In this document: one piece after another, positions 47,165-59,448 of the stretch
Numbering within the stretch: position 1 is the stretch's first letter
Layout: each line of letters begins with the position of its first letter
Origin: Phocoena phocoena
Lineage: Eukaryota; Chordata; Mammalia; Artiodactyla; Phocoenidae
Direction of reading: 5' to 3'
Assembly (NCBI RefSeq): GCF_963924675.1
Contig: NC_089220.1
Location: 115,212,697-115,276,696 of the forward strand
Length of the DNA: 64,000 nt
The notes under the pieces: model-generated
What the model saw: only the letters and a program-made list of their open reading frames with translations
The model's database searches: none
What the model was told of the DNA's origin: nothing
Program-made: the position numbers and the translations under genes

Positions 47165-47197
47165 CGGACTCCTCTGATAAAATGGCTAATGATCAAG
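47165..47197 (+). CDS. NEO1: NEO1 e14: 33-base small exon in the stalk
   Basis: A 33-base exon encoding ADSSDKMANDQ. The acceptor is CTTGGCCTGTTAG after CTCTTGTTTTTTTCTTCCCC and the donor is CAAG|GTAAAT. It enters with two bases and leaves one, so inclusion or skipping adds or removes exactly 11 residues. The segment is hydrophilic and lies just after FN3-6 in the membrane-proximal stalk, where shedding of neogenin occurs. I expect it to be a regulated cassette exon, since neogenin is known to have several alternatively spliced segments. Confidence 0.93.
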
Positions 47198-48136
47198 GTA
47201 AATGAGTAGATGGCCTCTCTTTCCTTTCCTCTCTTTTGTGACCTATTACTAGCTTTTTGGTTTTTTGGGTTTTTTTTTTCCTGAAAATCAGTACCAGTAC
47301 CATGTGTTAAAAATCAAATACTTATTGGCCACAGTAGAGTCCATGTTTGTGGCACTTGGAGTATCTGAAAAGCTAGGGAATCTATTGATACTTAGGAGCT
47401 AAATAGACTGGCAGGAAAAAAACTGAGTCAAACTTCTGCAGCTATAGGAGATTGGCCTTAAGTGTGGGCCAGATTATCATTTGCACTAAGATACTGAAAT
47501 TCTGTAACACAGATAGGGATTTGGGCCATGATGAGAACAAGCATACCAATTTGTCGTATTTGTAGCATCTAGAATTTTATTAACATCTCTAAGTGGAAAA
47601 TTTAATCAAATTCAGTGAATACCCTCTTTTCCTCCCCCCAACAGAAAATCTACAAATGTACCCTACTGAATTGTGTGATTATCTGTGACAAAATTGGTGG
47701 TCTCTGTTCTCTTGTTGTAAGCTTAATTCAGAACTGTTTTTCCATTTCTTCTTTAAATATATCTGCTTATTTTAAAACAGGATAGAGACAGTTTACAGTG
47801 GAAGTTTAGGAAGCTTGGGCCTCAGTGTCACCATTCTTGAAATTGTCAGTGTAGTCTGTGCACTGCAATTGCTATGGTGGAGAGGTAACTATACTTTGTG
47901 ATTTTCATCTCTGGGAAGTCAGCTAAAGTTGGTATCTGTTTTCTGTACTAAGAGCAGTAAAAGTAAATTTGATAGTTGCTTTTATTCTTTAGGAGTAGTT
48001 ACTAGAAATACAGTCTTTGGATCTTGGTTAATGGCAAGGAAGATTCAAAATTTGAAGTTTCAAGTTTTAGGGCTTTGGAAATGTGTTTGCATTCAATGAG
48101 CCTTTTGTTGTATGTTAGAGAAACTGCAAACATACC

Positions 48137-48167
48137 TCTGTGTCTGTGTGTGTGTGTCTGTGTGTAA
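48137..48167 (+). repeat. (TG)n microsatellite
   Basis: CTCTGTGTCTGTGTGTGTGT followed by GTCTGTGTGT. Confidence 0.85.
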
Positions 48168-49039
48168 GGCACCCTAATCATGGTAGAACCTTTGACTTGA
48201 GCCTGAGAATAGAAAAGTAACTATACTGAATATGCACAGAATATAAATGTGCTCACTGTTCTTCCCTCACTTCACCCCATAAGCCAGGGTGCAGTTCTCA
48301 GCTACACCGCACCTTTGGTAGTTAAAATTCTTTGCCCGTATTTATTTTTGGTGTTTGGCTAATCCCTGGAATTTCTTGTTCATAGGTTAAATATAAAGGA
48401 AAAATGTTAAGAAATATGGGAATTAAGTCAATCGGTTTCTTGGCAAAGTGTGTTCATTGGCAATTATTTACATAATATGTTACTCTGGATAGCTTGGCTT
48501 AAATGTGGGCTACCTGACAAATAAGTACACTTAAATATGAAGAGCCTTACAAGGGCTGTTTCATCTCTGCCAGCTTATCACAGTGAAAAGAAAAACTGGA
48601 ATCTTGAAATATGGTGTGTGCCATTCGGGAGGAATGACGGCATCAGAAGTAAAGGGATAAAGTAATAAGTATGGACAATGGGAAAGGGTCAAGGACTGTG
48701 AGTTAAATTCTAGAATATGCCCTTTTGGATACCCAAGACCTTCTTTGGGGGTTTTGAGCTTCTGGAAACATAGAAAATACTGTTTTCATTTCTAGATTTA
48801 TTCGTTAAATGAACTCATACAGAAACCTTCAGATTTTAATTTCTTCCATTTCCTCCAAGTCTGATCATTTATAGCAGTACTCGATATTAGCTGTAATGTT
48901 TTACAGCAACACATCTGGTTTATGCATTTCCAGGCAAGCTTTATTTTGTAGAAATAACTCTCATTTATAAGTGTTTTCTGAAGCTTCATGCTCTTTACCT
49001 CTGCAAAGGATAAGATAATATTCTTCCCTAAAGATTTAT

Positions 49040-49265
49040 TTAGTAGTTAATATTTATTGAACATTTACTGTGTGTCAGGCAGTATTCAGAATACTTTATT
49101 GGATTAAATTTCCATTTAATCCTCACAACCATTTCATGAAGTAGGTACCATTATTATCACTGTTTTACAATGAGGGAACTAAGACCCAAAAATAATAGCT
49201 AAGTAACTTGCCAAAAGTCACAGTTAGTGCGTGGTGGAGCCGGTGTTGCGGTGCAGGCAGTCGGT
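49040..49265 (-). repeat. MIR, antisense
   Basis: Reversed MIR: TTTAATCCTCACAACCATTT, GAAGTAGGTACCATTATTAT, CTAAGTAACTTGCCAAAAGT. Confidence 0.75.
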
Positions 49266-50195
49266 TACGCACTGTGCTGTATTAACTATGTGGAACAGCT
49301 CTACTTTGCAGTTCTTGCACACTTCTTCAAAAGAAGCATGAGACTGCTTCTGGCCCCAGACTTTGCACTGAGGAATACCTTTGCTTTACTGGGGACGGAC
49401 TCCTTATATTTGCTTTACAAGGCAGCTTCTTCTATAAATGTGAAGAATAAAATTCACGACCAAGAATATAAATTTCTAAAAAGCTGATATTTGTGTTTTC
49501 TGAGGTCTGCTTATGAGGTGGTCCCAAGCCCAAGGTCAGCAGCCTCACTGTTATGTTCCATGATGATGGATTAGGAGACAGTGTCCTTTGTGAGCAACTA
49601 GAGGGAAGACTTTGGTTTTTTTATCTTTGGATGTTTAGGTTGACTGAGCAAGAACTGAGAACCCAGTTTAAACGTCCAGTTGCCTTCCTGCTCCCGTTAG
49701 GGTAACTTTATATTTGGAAAGGCAGCTTTATATTTTGAGAAATATAAAACGCTACTGACACGCACTAGGCCAGATCAACATAGCCGGTCCCTTGGAAGAG
49801 TCCATTTCTTTAATGCAGATTAGCCTAACTGGTCCCCATAGTCCCTTTTCCATGAGAAGCTACTTTAGCCATAAGTGCTCTGGGTAGTATTTCAGCAAAT
49901 GTTTCCTGGGCTAGAGAAACCTTAACAGCAAGGGGCAGCTTTGTTACACCCTAGATACAGCCATGGAACAAGGGTGTCAGACTTTCAGATGCCTCATTGC
50001 ATAGAAAGCTATACCTTAGTTTGTTTTACACAAATAGGCTATATTTTCCCATTGTGTGTGTGCTACTTCCTTTGCTCATGGACAGAATAGACTGAAAATA
50101 TTTTTTTTTTTTTGTAGAAAACACTCACTAGCTGTGAAGTAGACTTGTCACACCAATGGATTGGGTTGTTATTGACATGAGTTCTTCTTCTTCAG

Positions 50196-50264
50196 CCTCA
50201 GGGTCTGCAGGGAAAGGAAGCCGTCTGCCAGACCTAGGATCCGACTACAAACCTCCGATGAGCG
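50196..50264 (+). CDS. NEO1: NEO1 e15: membrane-proximal stalk
   Basis: A 69-base exon encoding ASGSAGKGSRLPDLGSDYKP and PMSG. The acceptor is TTCTTCTTCTTCAG and the donor is GAGCG|GTAAAG. Phases are 2 in and 1 out, so its 23 residues are also removable in frame. The sequence is Gly/Ser/Pro-rich and flexible. No hydrophobic segment is seen, so it lies outside the membrane. Confidence 0.96.
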
Positions 50265-50749
50265 GTAAAGCCCTTCCTGTGGCTTTTTTCGCCTCCTGTG
50301 GGCATGATGCAGTTCTGCTTGAAATCTTGAGTTGTTTTTTGTAGCTCCTGTGTGGTGGACTGTAGCATGTTACTCATTTCTTTTTCTTTAATAGAGCTTT
50401 AGGCATTTTCTGGCAAAAGTTTGCTGAATTACTAAAAACTCATTCATTATAGGATCCAGAAATAAAATTGTTTCCCCACATATCCAGCTTAAAATAATTC
50501 TAAACAAACAAGTCTTCCTTTTGCCCACTGCCTCTAGAAAATAATTAGAATCTTGCTTTCAAAAATAAACCCTTTAGTGGGATTAGCTATCATCTAGAAC
50601 GAGGCAGAGAAATGCTTTGGAATCATTAATTTCTCCCCACACTACTTACTGCAGTGTTTTTAGTTTAGGAATTCTAAAAAATTATTACCAGTCTCCAAGC
50701 CATCCTAAGAGCTGATGCCTTCTAATTACTTACATGATGACACCTACTT

Positions 50750-50960
50750 CTCTACTGAACGTCACCATTTGTAAGTTACTTTCACACATGAAGTCACATT
50801 TGATCCTCATAACACTGTGGTGAGGCAGGGAGAACAAGTATCATTATTCCCATTTTATACATTAAGACTCAGCGGAGAGGTAATGTGCCTGGATCCACCC
50901 ACATATTCTGGAAGTCCTAGAACCAAAACCCATGTCTTCTGACTTCAGATTGTGCCTTTT
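50750..50960 (-). repeat. MIR, antisense
   Basis: ATTTGATCCTCATAACACTG, TATCATTATTCCCATTTTAT, AAACCCATGTCTTCTGACTT follow reversed MIR. Confidence 0.7.
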
Positions 50961-51429
50961 CCACTGTCACGTGCAGCCTGAAAGGCATGGGGTTCTATAC
51001 CAGATGTGGGAATCCAGGATGGCAAAATGTCCACAAAAGTAGTTAATAGAAATGACCCTTACTGTCTCCTCACTTGTAGAGTAATTTTACTCCCAATAAA
51101 AAAAAAAAAAGAAACATATGGAAGAGAAAGGAAAAGAGTTTCTAGTCCTCTGGAAACTCCTGATCTAATTGTGGAAATAAAATTATCTCAGTCTCCAGTA
51201 TCTATTTAAATAAAAAGTGATATTGCCCAGACTTCTGTGAAATCAGCCAGTTCATAGGAGAGCCAGACAAATTTGCCTGCTTCAAGAAATTTTTAGGCTC
51301 TGAGTTCTAGGACTTTATGAGTTTCTCCTCCTGGGATGCATATGTTATATTTATGTGCTGTCCACAGTATAATATTCAAGACTGTGAAAAAAGCAGTTAT
51401 TTCTTTGTCTTATCTTTCATTTATGCATT

Positions 51430-52560
51430 CATTCATTTATTCACACATATTTCTAAAGGTTCAGGTTCTATGTAACAGGCTGTAGGAACAGGAGGATTGA
51501 GTAACAAACTACCTGATAGAGAAAAGAGAAAGCTTTGTAGAAGAGATGATCTCTGACCCAGATTTTAAAAGGCACAGAGAAGATTGCTAAATGTTGAGGA
51601 GGGGGTTGAACATCCTAGGACGCAATAAAAACACGTGTGGAGGCATGGCAGTTTAAAACAGCCTGCTTGGACATGGAGGCAACCTAGGTGTCTGTTGACA
51701 GGTGAATGGATAGAGAGGGTGTGGCGCATATGTGCGATGGAATATTATTCGGCCATAAAAAGGAACTAAACTGAGTTATTTGTAGTGAGGTGGATGGACC
51801 TAGAGTCTGTCATACAGAGTGAAGTAAGTCAGAAAGAGAAAAGCAAATACCGTGTGCTAACATATATATAGAATCTTTAAAAAAAAAAAAAAGTGGTTCT
51901 AACAAACCTAAGGGCAGGACAGGAATAAAGACGCAGACGTAGAGAATGGACTTGAGGACATGGGGAGGGGGATGGATAAACTGGGACGAAGTGAGGGAGT
52001 AGCACTGACATATATACACTACCAAATGTAAAATACCTAGTTAATGGGAAGCAGCTGCATAGCACAGGGAGATCAGCTCGGTGGTTTGTGACCACCTAGA
52101 GGGGTGGGAGGGAGACGCAAGAGGAAGGGATATGGGGATATATGTATATGTATAGCTGATTCACTTCGTTACACAGCAGAAACTAACACAACACTGTAAA
52201 GCAAGTACACTCCAATAAAGATGTTAAAAAAAATTTTTTTAAACCTGCTTTCTCCAGGGATCACACTGCCTAGAGACAGGATAGAGAGTCTTGTGTTAGA
52301 GAAGGTAGGTTAGAACCAGCCTGTCAAAAGCTCAAGTGCTGATGCTAAGAAATGTGAGCTTCCTCATGTAAGTAACATATGTAAGATGTCTGATACTACT
52401 GGTAAACTATGACTTCCATTTATTGAGTATCTACTATTATTACCCTGATGACAGCAGAGAATGAGTTGGGTGTCACGAGTATGAAGTCAGAAAAGAGTGG
52501 TTTGGAAGCTGTTGCAATAGTCCAGGTGAGCCTTAATGTCCCTGGTAGGAGGGATGATGC
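51430..52560 (-). repeat. LINE-2, antisense, split by an L1
   Basis: Reversed L2 pieces lie on both sides of the L1 insertion: TCATTCATTTATTCACACAT and ACGTGTGGAGGCATGGCAG before it; GAAGCTGTTGCAATAGTCCA and GGTAGGAGGGATGATGCTC after it. Confidence 0.55.
51652..52250 (+). mobile_element. L1 3' end, sense, with target-site duplication
   Basis: A 5'-truncated L1 of about 0.57 kb from GGACATGGAGGCAACCTAGG to ACTCCAATAAAGATGTTAA. It includes the ORF2 C-terminus and the 3' UTR shared with 5300-5574. The flanks TTTAAAACAGCCTGCTT (51652-51668) and TTTAAACCTGCTT (ending 52250) look like diverged target-site duplications. Confidence 0.85.
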
Positions 52561-53569
52561 TCCCATTGGCAGCTCATTCTTACTCTATTTTAAAAGGGAG
52601 CTTTTGGCCAGCTCAGAAGTTAGAGGTCAACTGCAATTAAATGAGAATTTGTCTCTGTTGAATGCAGGAAAGAACTGCCGCCACCACCTCTGCTTGCCTC
52701 CCACACCCCAGCTCCCCAGCCTCTGATTGCAGTGCCTGCCCCACCACTGCCCCACCCAGTAACTCAGCACTGCTGTTAATAGAAGTTTTATGTAAGGCCC
52801 TAGTATGGTCTAATTGTATTGGCTCCCAGTTCCATAGTCGTTCCCAAATATAAAAATGTTATTTTATTGAAGATCAGTGTGTACAATTTAAGTTGTCTAT
52901 CTGCTGACTTTTTTCTCAGAAATGAAGGATAAAAGTGATTAAAGCAAATGTAGAAGAATAAGCTCTTAAGCTGTCAAAATTATCCCACATTTAGGACTGT
53001 GCTTAGTAGTCTATAAAAACATAGACTCAAAAGTGAAAGTTCCGCTAATCCAATCCAGTGTTATGGAAGGGATTCCCACAATAAGTATAGTTTGGATTAG
53101 ATCGTAAGTTTATAAGCCAGGCTGTATATGAGAATCACTTTAGGAGCTTTTCTAAGAACACGGGTTCCTAGGCCATACCTTCATGGTAGGAATTTTTTCC
53201 ACAACATCCCAGACGGGTAGGATGACTCTTCTTAAGTACTTCTTCTAGTGACTAAATATTTAGTCACTAGCAATAGTTAAGCAAAACAGCTCATCCTATT
53301 AATTGTACAGCTTTGATTGTTAGGGCAATAAGAGAGAGTAACTAGAAGAAAAGATGTCATCTATCCATGATGGTTAGATCTCTGTAGAGGGATTTCCCAT
53401 ATTTTATAATATGAACATGCATAACTTTTATAACGAGGTGGGAAGCAAAGAACTATGTTTCAGAAAATGGAAGAGCAAGACTACAAAAGGCCTTGATAAA
53501 AAGCTGAGCCTCATCCTGTGAGCAATGAGGGAACAATAATAGGAAGAAGAAAATCTGTTTCTTCAAGGT

Positions 53570-54055
53570 CCTAAATGATGTGGCCTCTGCACACCCCTCC
53601 AGCCTCACCTTCATCTTTTTTCTGCTCACTTCCTTCTCTCTAACTTTGCAAATCTCTCTTTGCTTCAGCAATACTGGCTGCCTTTCTCTTCCTTGAACGT
53701 GCCAAGCTCATTCCTGCCATAGGATCCTTCCACTAGCTATTCCCTCTCTATGGAATGTTCTTCCTCCAGGTCTTTGTATGGTGGGATCATTCATGTCATT
53801 CAAATCTCAGCCCAAATGCCATCTCCTCAGAGAAGCTTTTCCCATCCATTCAATCTAAAATAGCCACCCAGTCACTCTGTATCATATACCTTCATTTTAT
53901 TTTTTCATAGCACTTACTACAAACTAATAATTTCTTACTTGTTTATTGTCTGCCCCCACCCCTACCTATCTTTGTTGTTCACTGTTGCATCCTTAGTACC
54001 TAGAACAATGCCTGGCTCATAGTAACCACTCAATAAATATTTGTCAAATTAATGC
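53570..54055 (+). repeat. LINE-2 3' end, sense
   Basis: A fairly complete L2 terminus: TTCAAATCTCAGCCCAAATG, CCATCTCCTCAGAGAAGCTT, TTTATTGTCTGCCCCCACCC, CTAGAACAATGCCTGGCTCA, CTCAATAAATATTTGTCAAA. Confidence 0.82.
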
Positions 54056-54344
54056 ATAGGTACATACTTTTTCCTGAAACTGAATAAGAAAATTAACTCT
54101 GCATAGACTGTGTATTTATAAAAAGAGAGACGTTATTTTTCAAATAATTTTTTTGTGATGGCAGACATCTATATGTTGGAAAAAACCTTTTGTTTTCTAT
54201 GAATGTACATTTTTTAAATAGTTTTGCAAGTCAGAAAACTAAAATGATTCACAAATGGTGCTTTATAAAACGAATTTACATACAACATAAGACACCAGGA
54301 GACAGACCCCCTTATTTGTCCAAGCATAGTGTTCAGTATAACTT

Positions 54345-54480
54345 GAGAAACTTTTATTGAACATCAGCTTTGTGCAAGGTACTGTGCATAGGGCAGAAAC
54401 TCCGCTCTCTAGATTTCATGATCTAGTGGAGGTGGCCGTGTTCATGAGGCACTTTTATACAAGGCACGGTGATGACTGTT
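54345..54480 (-). repeat. LINE-2 3' end, antisense
   Basis: TTTTATTGAACATCAGCTTT, GGTACTGTGCATAGGGCAG and ATGATCTAGTGGAGGTGG match reversed L2. Confidence 0.55.
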
Positions 54481-54584
54481 ACAAAGAAGCTCACAGAAGT
54501 ATCTATACTCACATGACGGTTCTGTAGCCTGATTTTATGCTAGAATTCTCTAACACTAGCAAGCGTACGGTTTTCCCTTTCCAG

Positions 54585-54732
54585 GCAGTAACAGCCCTCA
54601 TGGAAGCCCCACCTCTCCTCTAGACAGTAACATGCTGCTGGTCATCATCGTTTCCGTTGGCGTCATCACCATCGTGGTGGTCGTGATCATCGCTGTCTTT
54701 TGCACCAGGCGTACCACTTCTCACCAGAAAAA
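54585..54732 (+). CDS. NEO1: NEO1 e16: transmembrane exon
   Basis: Encodes the last stalk residues [16 protein letters not shown], the single transmembrane helix [20 protein letters not shown] with AVFC after it, and the start of the cytoplasmic side [10 protein letters not shown]. The positive RR after the helix sets the inside end. The acceptor is TTTTCCCTTTCCAG and the donor is AAAAA|GTAAGG. It leaves two bases of a Lys codon for e17. The helix is the site where gamma-secretase would release the intracellular domain after shedding, as known for neogenin. Confidence 0.98.
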
Positions 54733-54894
54733 GTAAGGAGCCCCAGTTGTAGCCCGTACATTTTTTTGTATGTATTCTTTTGCTTCTATGTGACTTCTGT
54801 ATCTGGAGTTGTACACAGAGTTAAAACATAAAATATGTGAAAAGCGATGTTTTAAATATTTTTAAAGGAAATGCAGAATGGTTCCTCTTATTAA

Positions 54895-55460
54895 GTGTGT
54901 GTCATTCAGGGTCCTGGCAGGAAAGAGGTGGCACACTGAAAGGGGGTGAAGGAGGCTTTAATGAAGGGACCATTTACAATGTCCTAGGTGGGGTTAGCGT
55001 TAGGCAGCAGTGTTCAAGGGCCAGCAGCAGTGATAGGCCACTGTCACCCTTAAAAGGGTGAGGGTTTTTTCTGATGAAGAGAGAGCTGTTTTCAGGGATC
55101 TGAAGCAGCAGGAGAGGGCTTGCGACAGGAACCGTGTGGGGTGGTAGGACTGTAACTACTGCCAACGTCTAGCCCAGCAGTGAGGGGGCAGGAGAGAAAA
55201 TACCTCCTACCTTCCAGTGTCTTGCCTGTGCATCCTACCTTCCAAACCAACTGGAAGCCAGGGACAGAGTTACCTTGTAGATATAGTTCATTTAACTGAA
55301 CCTCTCAAGTCACAGAGCCAAGTAGACAATCGATCTGGAGAGGAAAGTGGACAATGTCCAGCCTTGTTGGGGGCCCCTTTGGAAGACTGTCTCTGTGCAC
55401 ACAGTGAACCAGATGCACAGGAGTTTGTGGAATTTCATGGCACAAATGTCAGCTGAGATG
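54895..55460. repeat. Old interspersed repeat, class unknown
   Basis: CATTCAGGGTCCTGGCAGGA, TTTAATGAAGGGACCATTTA and ACTGGAAGCCAGGGACAGAG resemble a mammalian interspersed repeat that I cannot assign. No open frame of repeat type is visible. Confidence 0.35.
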
Positions 55461-57099
55461 GACGGAGACCATAGACCATAGACTCTAAATCTAAGCTTAA
55501 GAGTATTTTTAAAGAAGTGCTACCAAGTGTAGAAGTTGAGGTTGTGACTGCAGGAGGTGGGGTGGGGGGAATGCAGTGGAGAGATGTATTGATTAAATGA
55601 ACGAGAAAGGATTACTTATAATCAGCATATCACATTAGCAGAGAGGTCAGGTGGCTGCTAGCTCTGAACTCCTCTGGGATTTTGAGGCTTGCGGCTAATT
55701 GTCTAGAGGAGATAGCAAGGTGATTCCATAATTTGGTGCTTGATAACAGCCTGCACTCCGGAACCGAGAGAATCCTTGACCCTAGGTCATATTCTACTCC
55801 TATCTCTGGCCAGCAAGACAGATGCCATAAAAAAGGAGATTCTTTGAGTTACCCCTAATAGCAAAAACACAGTACGGGTAATAGAACAACTTTAGTTGCA
55901 GTATCCTAAAGGATCGTAAGATGGAGGTATTGCTCCATAAAGAGAAAAGAGAAATTCACGTCTGTGTGATTATCATCAGACCTGGTCTGCCCAAGGCGAG
56001 GATGTGAGTATTTAATAACAATAAATCTGTTTGTTTTCAAAATAGAGGGCAAGTACTAGCTACCATCTGACTGCTACTAGTAATGGCTTTATGTCATTTT
56101 CTGTAGGTTATGTGATGTTTTAAATCTTTCTTTTGCCGAAATAAAATAGCTTTCTGTAGCTCACCTTCATCATTTTTCCAAGAGAATGGCGGCTCTCTTT
56201 ATTAAGCCCCTTGACTGCTGCCTCTTACAGCTTTCCCTACCTACCTTTGACTGTAGAAAACTGTTTCTCTTTAAAACCTCAGAAATTACATTTTTCTATG
56301 CTACAACTTTTCTATAAGCTTCTTTTTCAGCATTTCCCATTTATCTTTATGAACTTGATTTTGCATCTAGTTTTAGACATCTTGAGATCTTTATTTAAAA
56401 GAATCTGGAAAAACAAAATGACAAAATTCCTTAATGTTTGGGGCGATTTAAAATTCAAAGTAAATAAAAAATAAAGTACTTAGTCTTCAGATTGAGAGGT
56501 AGGAAAATGAGTTTGTAATAGGCTCTGTACTCTGTATTTGCATCTGCAGGTCCTATAATTTGCGTCCCTTTGGCTAAAAGAATTGTATCAAGTCTTCATA
56601 GAGCTTTCCCCTCCTCCTCCCCCAGTGATCTGCTTTCCAAGTGTTCCATTGACCATCGAAAATATGTGAGCTTTTCTCAGTACTTTTCTTCCTCTTTAAT
56701 ACCTGAGACACCTCCCATTTCAATTGTAGCTGTTTATAGACTCTTACAACCTCAAAGCTGACAGAGTATTTAGAGTCTAGCCCCTTGTAGTTTCTCAGCA
56801 CATCCCTCTATAGCCCCCTCACTCTCAAAAGATGAGAACTACCTCAGTGTGCCACCATCAAATCTAAAAACCTGTCCATGTTGGGAATAATCATTTTCTC
56901 CCCCTTCCTCCTGTCGGAGACCAGTTCTCCACTTACTGTCTGGATCCCAGTGTCTCCTGCTTTCTAAGACCTTGTACTTGTGGTTGTTCCTTTCTCCAGC
57001 ACAGCTAACCTCTCACTCTCTGTTGGCTCTGCCCCTTCAGCATGTAAGTGTGCTCAAACTTCTTCTATCTTAAGAAATAATTATAACCCTTCCTCTGTT

Positions 57100-58350
57100 G
57101 CATGGTCCTTACCACCAACCACTTACAAATCTCTGTCTTTCCCTTCACCACAAATTTCTTGAATACTTGTCTACACTCACTTGTCCATTTTTTCACTGCC
57201 CATTCATGCTTCAGTCCTTTCTAATCCAAATTTTGCCCCTACTGCTTCAGCAGAATTGCTTTTGCTGAGGTCACCAGTGACTTCCATATTGCTAAAGCCA
57301 AAGGAAATTTTTCAGTCCTTATCTTAATCTCTCACCACTTAACACAGTCAACTACTCCTTCCTTCTTGAAACATTCTCTTGAATACATTCTCTTGTATTC
57401 TGTGATTGTGTGTTCATTTTCGCAGCCTCTCCAATCTACTCAGCCATCAAATACAGACATTCCTCAGGGCCTGGTCCTAGAATTACTCTCTTCTCCTTCT
57501 ACGCTCTCTCCTAGTGATACTTGCTCCTTTGGCTTCATTTACTTCTGAATTTCAGCTACTCCCATATTCCTCTCTGTAGCCAAGGCCTCTCTCTTCTGAG
57601 TCTCAGGCTTGCCTCAGTCTCAGAACCAATTACCTGTTTTATGTTTCATCTGTAGTGTCTCAGAGCCACTTAGCATGTCCAAAACAATTTATAATCTTTT
57701 CTGTCAAACCTGCTTCTCCCCAGTGTTAGTAAATGGCTTAAGCCAGAGACCTCGGCATAATCCTTTATTCCTCTTGTTTCTTTATTCCTATCCTTTCCCA
57801 CATCCATTTTTTCACCAAGTCTTGTCATTTTGGGCTCCTAAATAACTACCAAATCCCTCTGTTTCCTCCATTCTCACTGTCCCAGGCCACCGTCAGTCAT
57901 GGCTGAGATTATTGCATTTGCATCCTAACTGCCCTCCTGTTTTGTCCCCTACCCCTCAAATCCATTCTTCACATCCCAGTTGGTTTAAATTTTTAACTCA
58001 GAGTTCATCTCCTTACTCTCCTGCTTAAAACCATTTAGGGGTTTCTCTTTACTCATAGAGGGAACTGCAGACTCTTGGCGTGGCTCTAAAAGCCCTTTAT
58101 GATCTAATCCCTGCCCATCTTGCCAGCATCATTTCATATCATTCTGCCTATGGTTCCTACGCTGCCACCAGTCAGGACTTTTTACAGTCCCTCTAACACA
58201 CCAGGCTGTTGCTCTGTGCTTCAGGGCTCTGACATAATCTGATTTTACCACCTGGAATGCACCTTCTGCCCTGTCCCATTTAGGTCTTAGCTTAAGTGTC
58301 ACTTTTTCCTTCACATTTTTCCTGTCCACTGTATGTCCAGCTATTAAGAG
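57100..58350 (+). repeat. LINE-2 with decayed reverse-transcriptase region, sense
   Basis: Follows L2 from the reverse-transcriptase region to the 3' end. GTCCTTATCTTAATCTCTCA and ACACAGTCAACTACTCC correspond to the coding stretch around the FDTVDH motif of L2, now disrupted. Further on are TAGTAAATGGCTTAAGCCAG, GACATAATCTGATTTTACCA and AAGTGTCACTTTTTCCTTCA. It is longer than the other L2 pieces in the window. Confidence 0.78.
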
Positions 58351-58406
58351 GTTACTATAACACTTGGCATTTCATTAAGCTCAGAACATTTAAAAATAGT
58401 AGTTTA

Positions 58407-58616
58407 GGGCTTCCCAGGTGGCGCAGTGGTTGAGAGTCCACTTGCCGATGCAGGGGATGGGGGTTTGTGCCCTGGTCCGGGAGGATCCCACATGCCGCGG
58501 AGCGGCTGGGCCCGTGAGCCATGGCTGCTGAGCCTGTGCGTCCGGAGCCTGTGCTCCGCAACAGGAGAGGCCACAACAGTGAGAGGCCCACGTACCGCAA
58601 AAAAAAGAAAAAAAAA
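58407..58616 (+). mobile_element. CHR SINE (short form), sense
   Basis: Head GGGCTTCCCAGGTGGCGCAG at 58407; the tail is AAAAAAGAAAAAAAAAG. The flanks (AGTTTA before, AGTTCA after) give only a doubtful duplication. Confidence 0.92.
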
Positions 58617-58644
58617 GTTCAGTGTCTGTCTTCCTCACTTGGCC

Positions 58645-58760
58645 AGAAGTGCTGAGGGTACAGCAATCCAGCGTAGGACCTGACATACAGCAGGTACCTA
58701 ATAAATGCTTATTGAGTTGGGTGAGTGACTTAATGGAGAAACTAAGGCACAGAAAAGTCG
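58645..58760 (+). repeat. LINE-2 or MIR terminus, sense
   Basis: GACCTGACATACAGCAGGTA and CTAATAAATGCTTATTGAG resemble the shared L2/MIR terminal sequence. Confidence 0.5.
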
Positions 58761-59209
58761 ATACTGTCATCCCCATTCTTGACTTAACCCAGTGGTGGTC
58801 CTAGTTTGAGTTACCTAAAATGGAGTTCCCTTCCTCCTTTATAAGCAGACTCTATGTCTACTCCATTGTTATATTTCTAGTTAACGGTGTCCTTTCTCTA
58901 TTGATTGGAAACTTGGGGAGAAACCTTTTGCTTTAGAGATTATTTGATTCAAAAATGCTGTCTAATCTGCTTATACTCAAAAAGTTACAAGGCAATATTC
59001 AAATATGCCCATGTACATACCTCTAAATAATGTGGACAAAGCAGTGATACACTTACTACTCCCAGAAGGAAACTTCTTGACTCTGTTTTTCTTGTTTGTT
59101 TCTGATTTTGCCTGAAGCATCTCTCAGAAGGGAAGTTTTAATCATTGAAACCTTTTGACTAATAATATTCAAGAGTTACTTCTAAAAATCCTCTTAATTT
59201 TGTACCTAG

Positions 59210-59448
59210 GAAACGAGCTGCTTGCAAATCAGTGAATGGCTCCCACAAGTACAAAGGGAACTCCAAGGATGTAAAACCCCCAGACCTCTGGATCCATCAT
59301 GAGAGACTGGAGCTGAAACCCATTGATAAGTCTCCAGACCCAAACCCCATCATGACTGATACTCCAATTCCTCGTAACTCTCAAGATATCACACCGGTTG
59401 ACAATTCCATGGACAGCAACATCCATCAAAGGCGGAATTCATATAGAG
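59210..59448 (+). CDS. NEO1: NEO1 e17: proximal cytoplasmic tail with P1-type motif
   Basis: The longest exon here, 239 bases. It encodes [18 protein letters not shown], the conserved block [20 protein letters not shown], then [20 protein letters not shown] and [19 protein letters not shown]. The [10 protein letters not shown] block is the P1 motif shared with DCC, which recruits cytoplasmic partners. The basic KKR cluster follows the membrane. The acceptor is TTTTGTACCTAG and the donor is AGAG|GTGCAG. It starts with one base of a Lys codon and leaves one base of a Gly codon. Confidence 0.98.

Larger units (their letters stand above)
47198..50195 (+). other. NEO1: NEO1 intron e14-e15
   Basis: A 3.0 kb intron (GTAAATGA ... 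TCTTCTTCTTCAG). It holds a short TG repeat (48137-48167), a reversed MIR (49040-49265) and a poly-T at 50100-50115. Nothing recognisable in 47210-48130, 48170-49030 or 49270-50095. Confidence 0.84.
50265..54584 (+). other. NEO1: NEO1 intron e15-e16
   Basis: A 4.3 kb intron (GTAAAGCC ... CCCTTTCCAG). It holds a reversed MIR (50750-50960), a reversed L2 (51430-52560) split by an L1 3' end (51652-52250), an L2 3' end (53570-54055) and a reversed L2 end (54345-54480). Nothing recognisable in 50265-50745 or 52570-53480. Confidence 0.85.
54733..59209 (+). other. NEO1: NEO1 intron e16-e17
   Basis: A 4.5 kb intron (GTAAGGAG ... TTTGTACCTAG). It holds an unclassified old repeat (54895-55460), a decayed L2 (57100-58350) and a CHR SINE (58407-58616). 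Nothing recognisable in 55470-57090 or 58770-59200. Confidence 0.85.
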
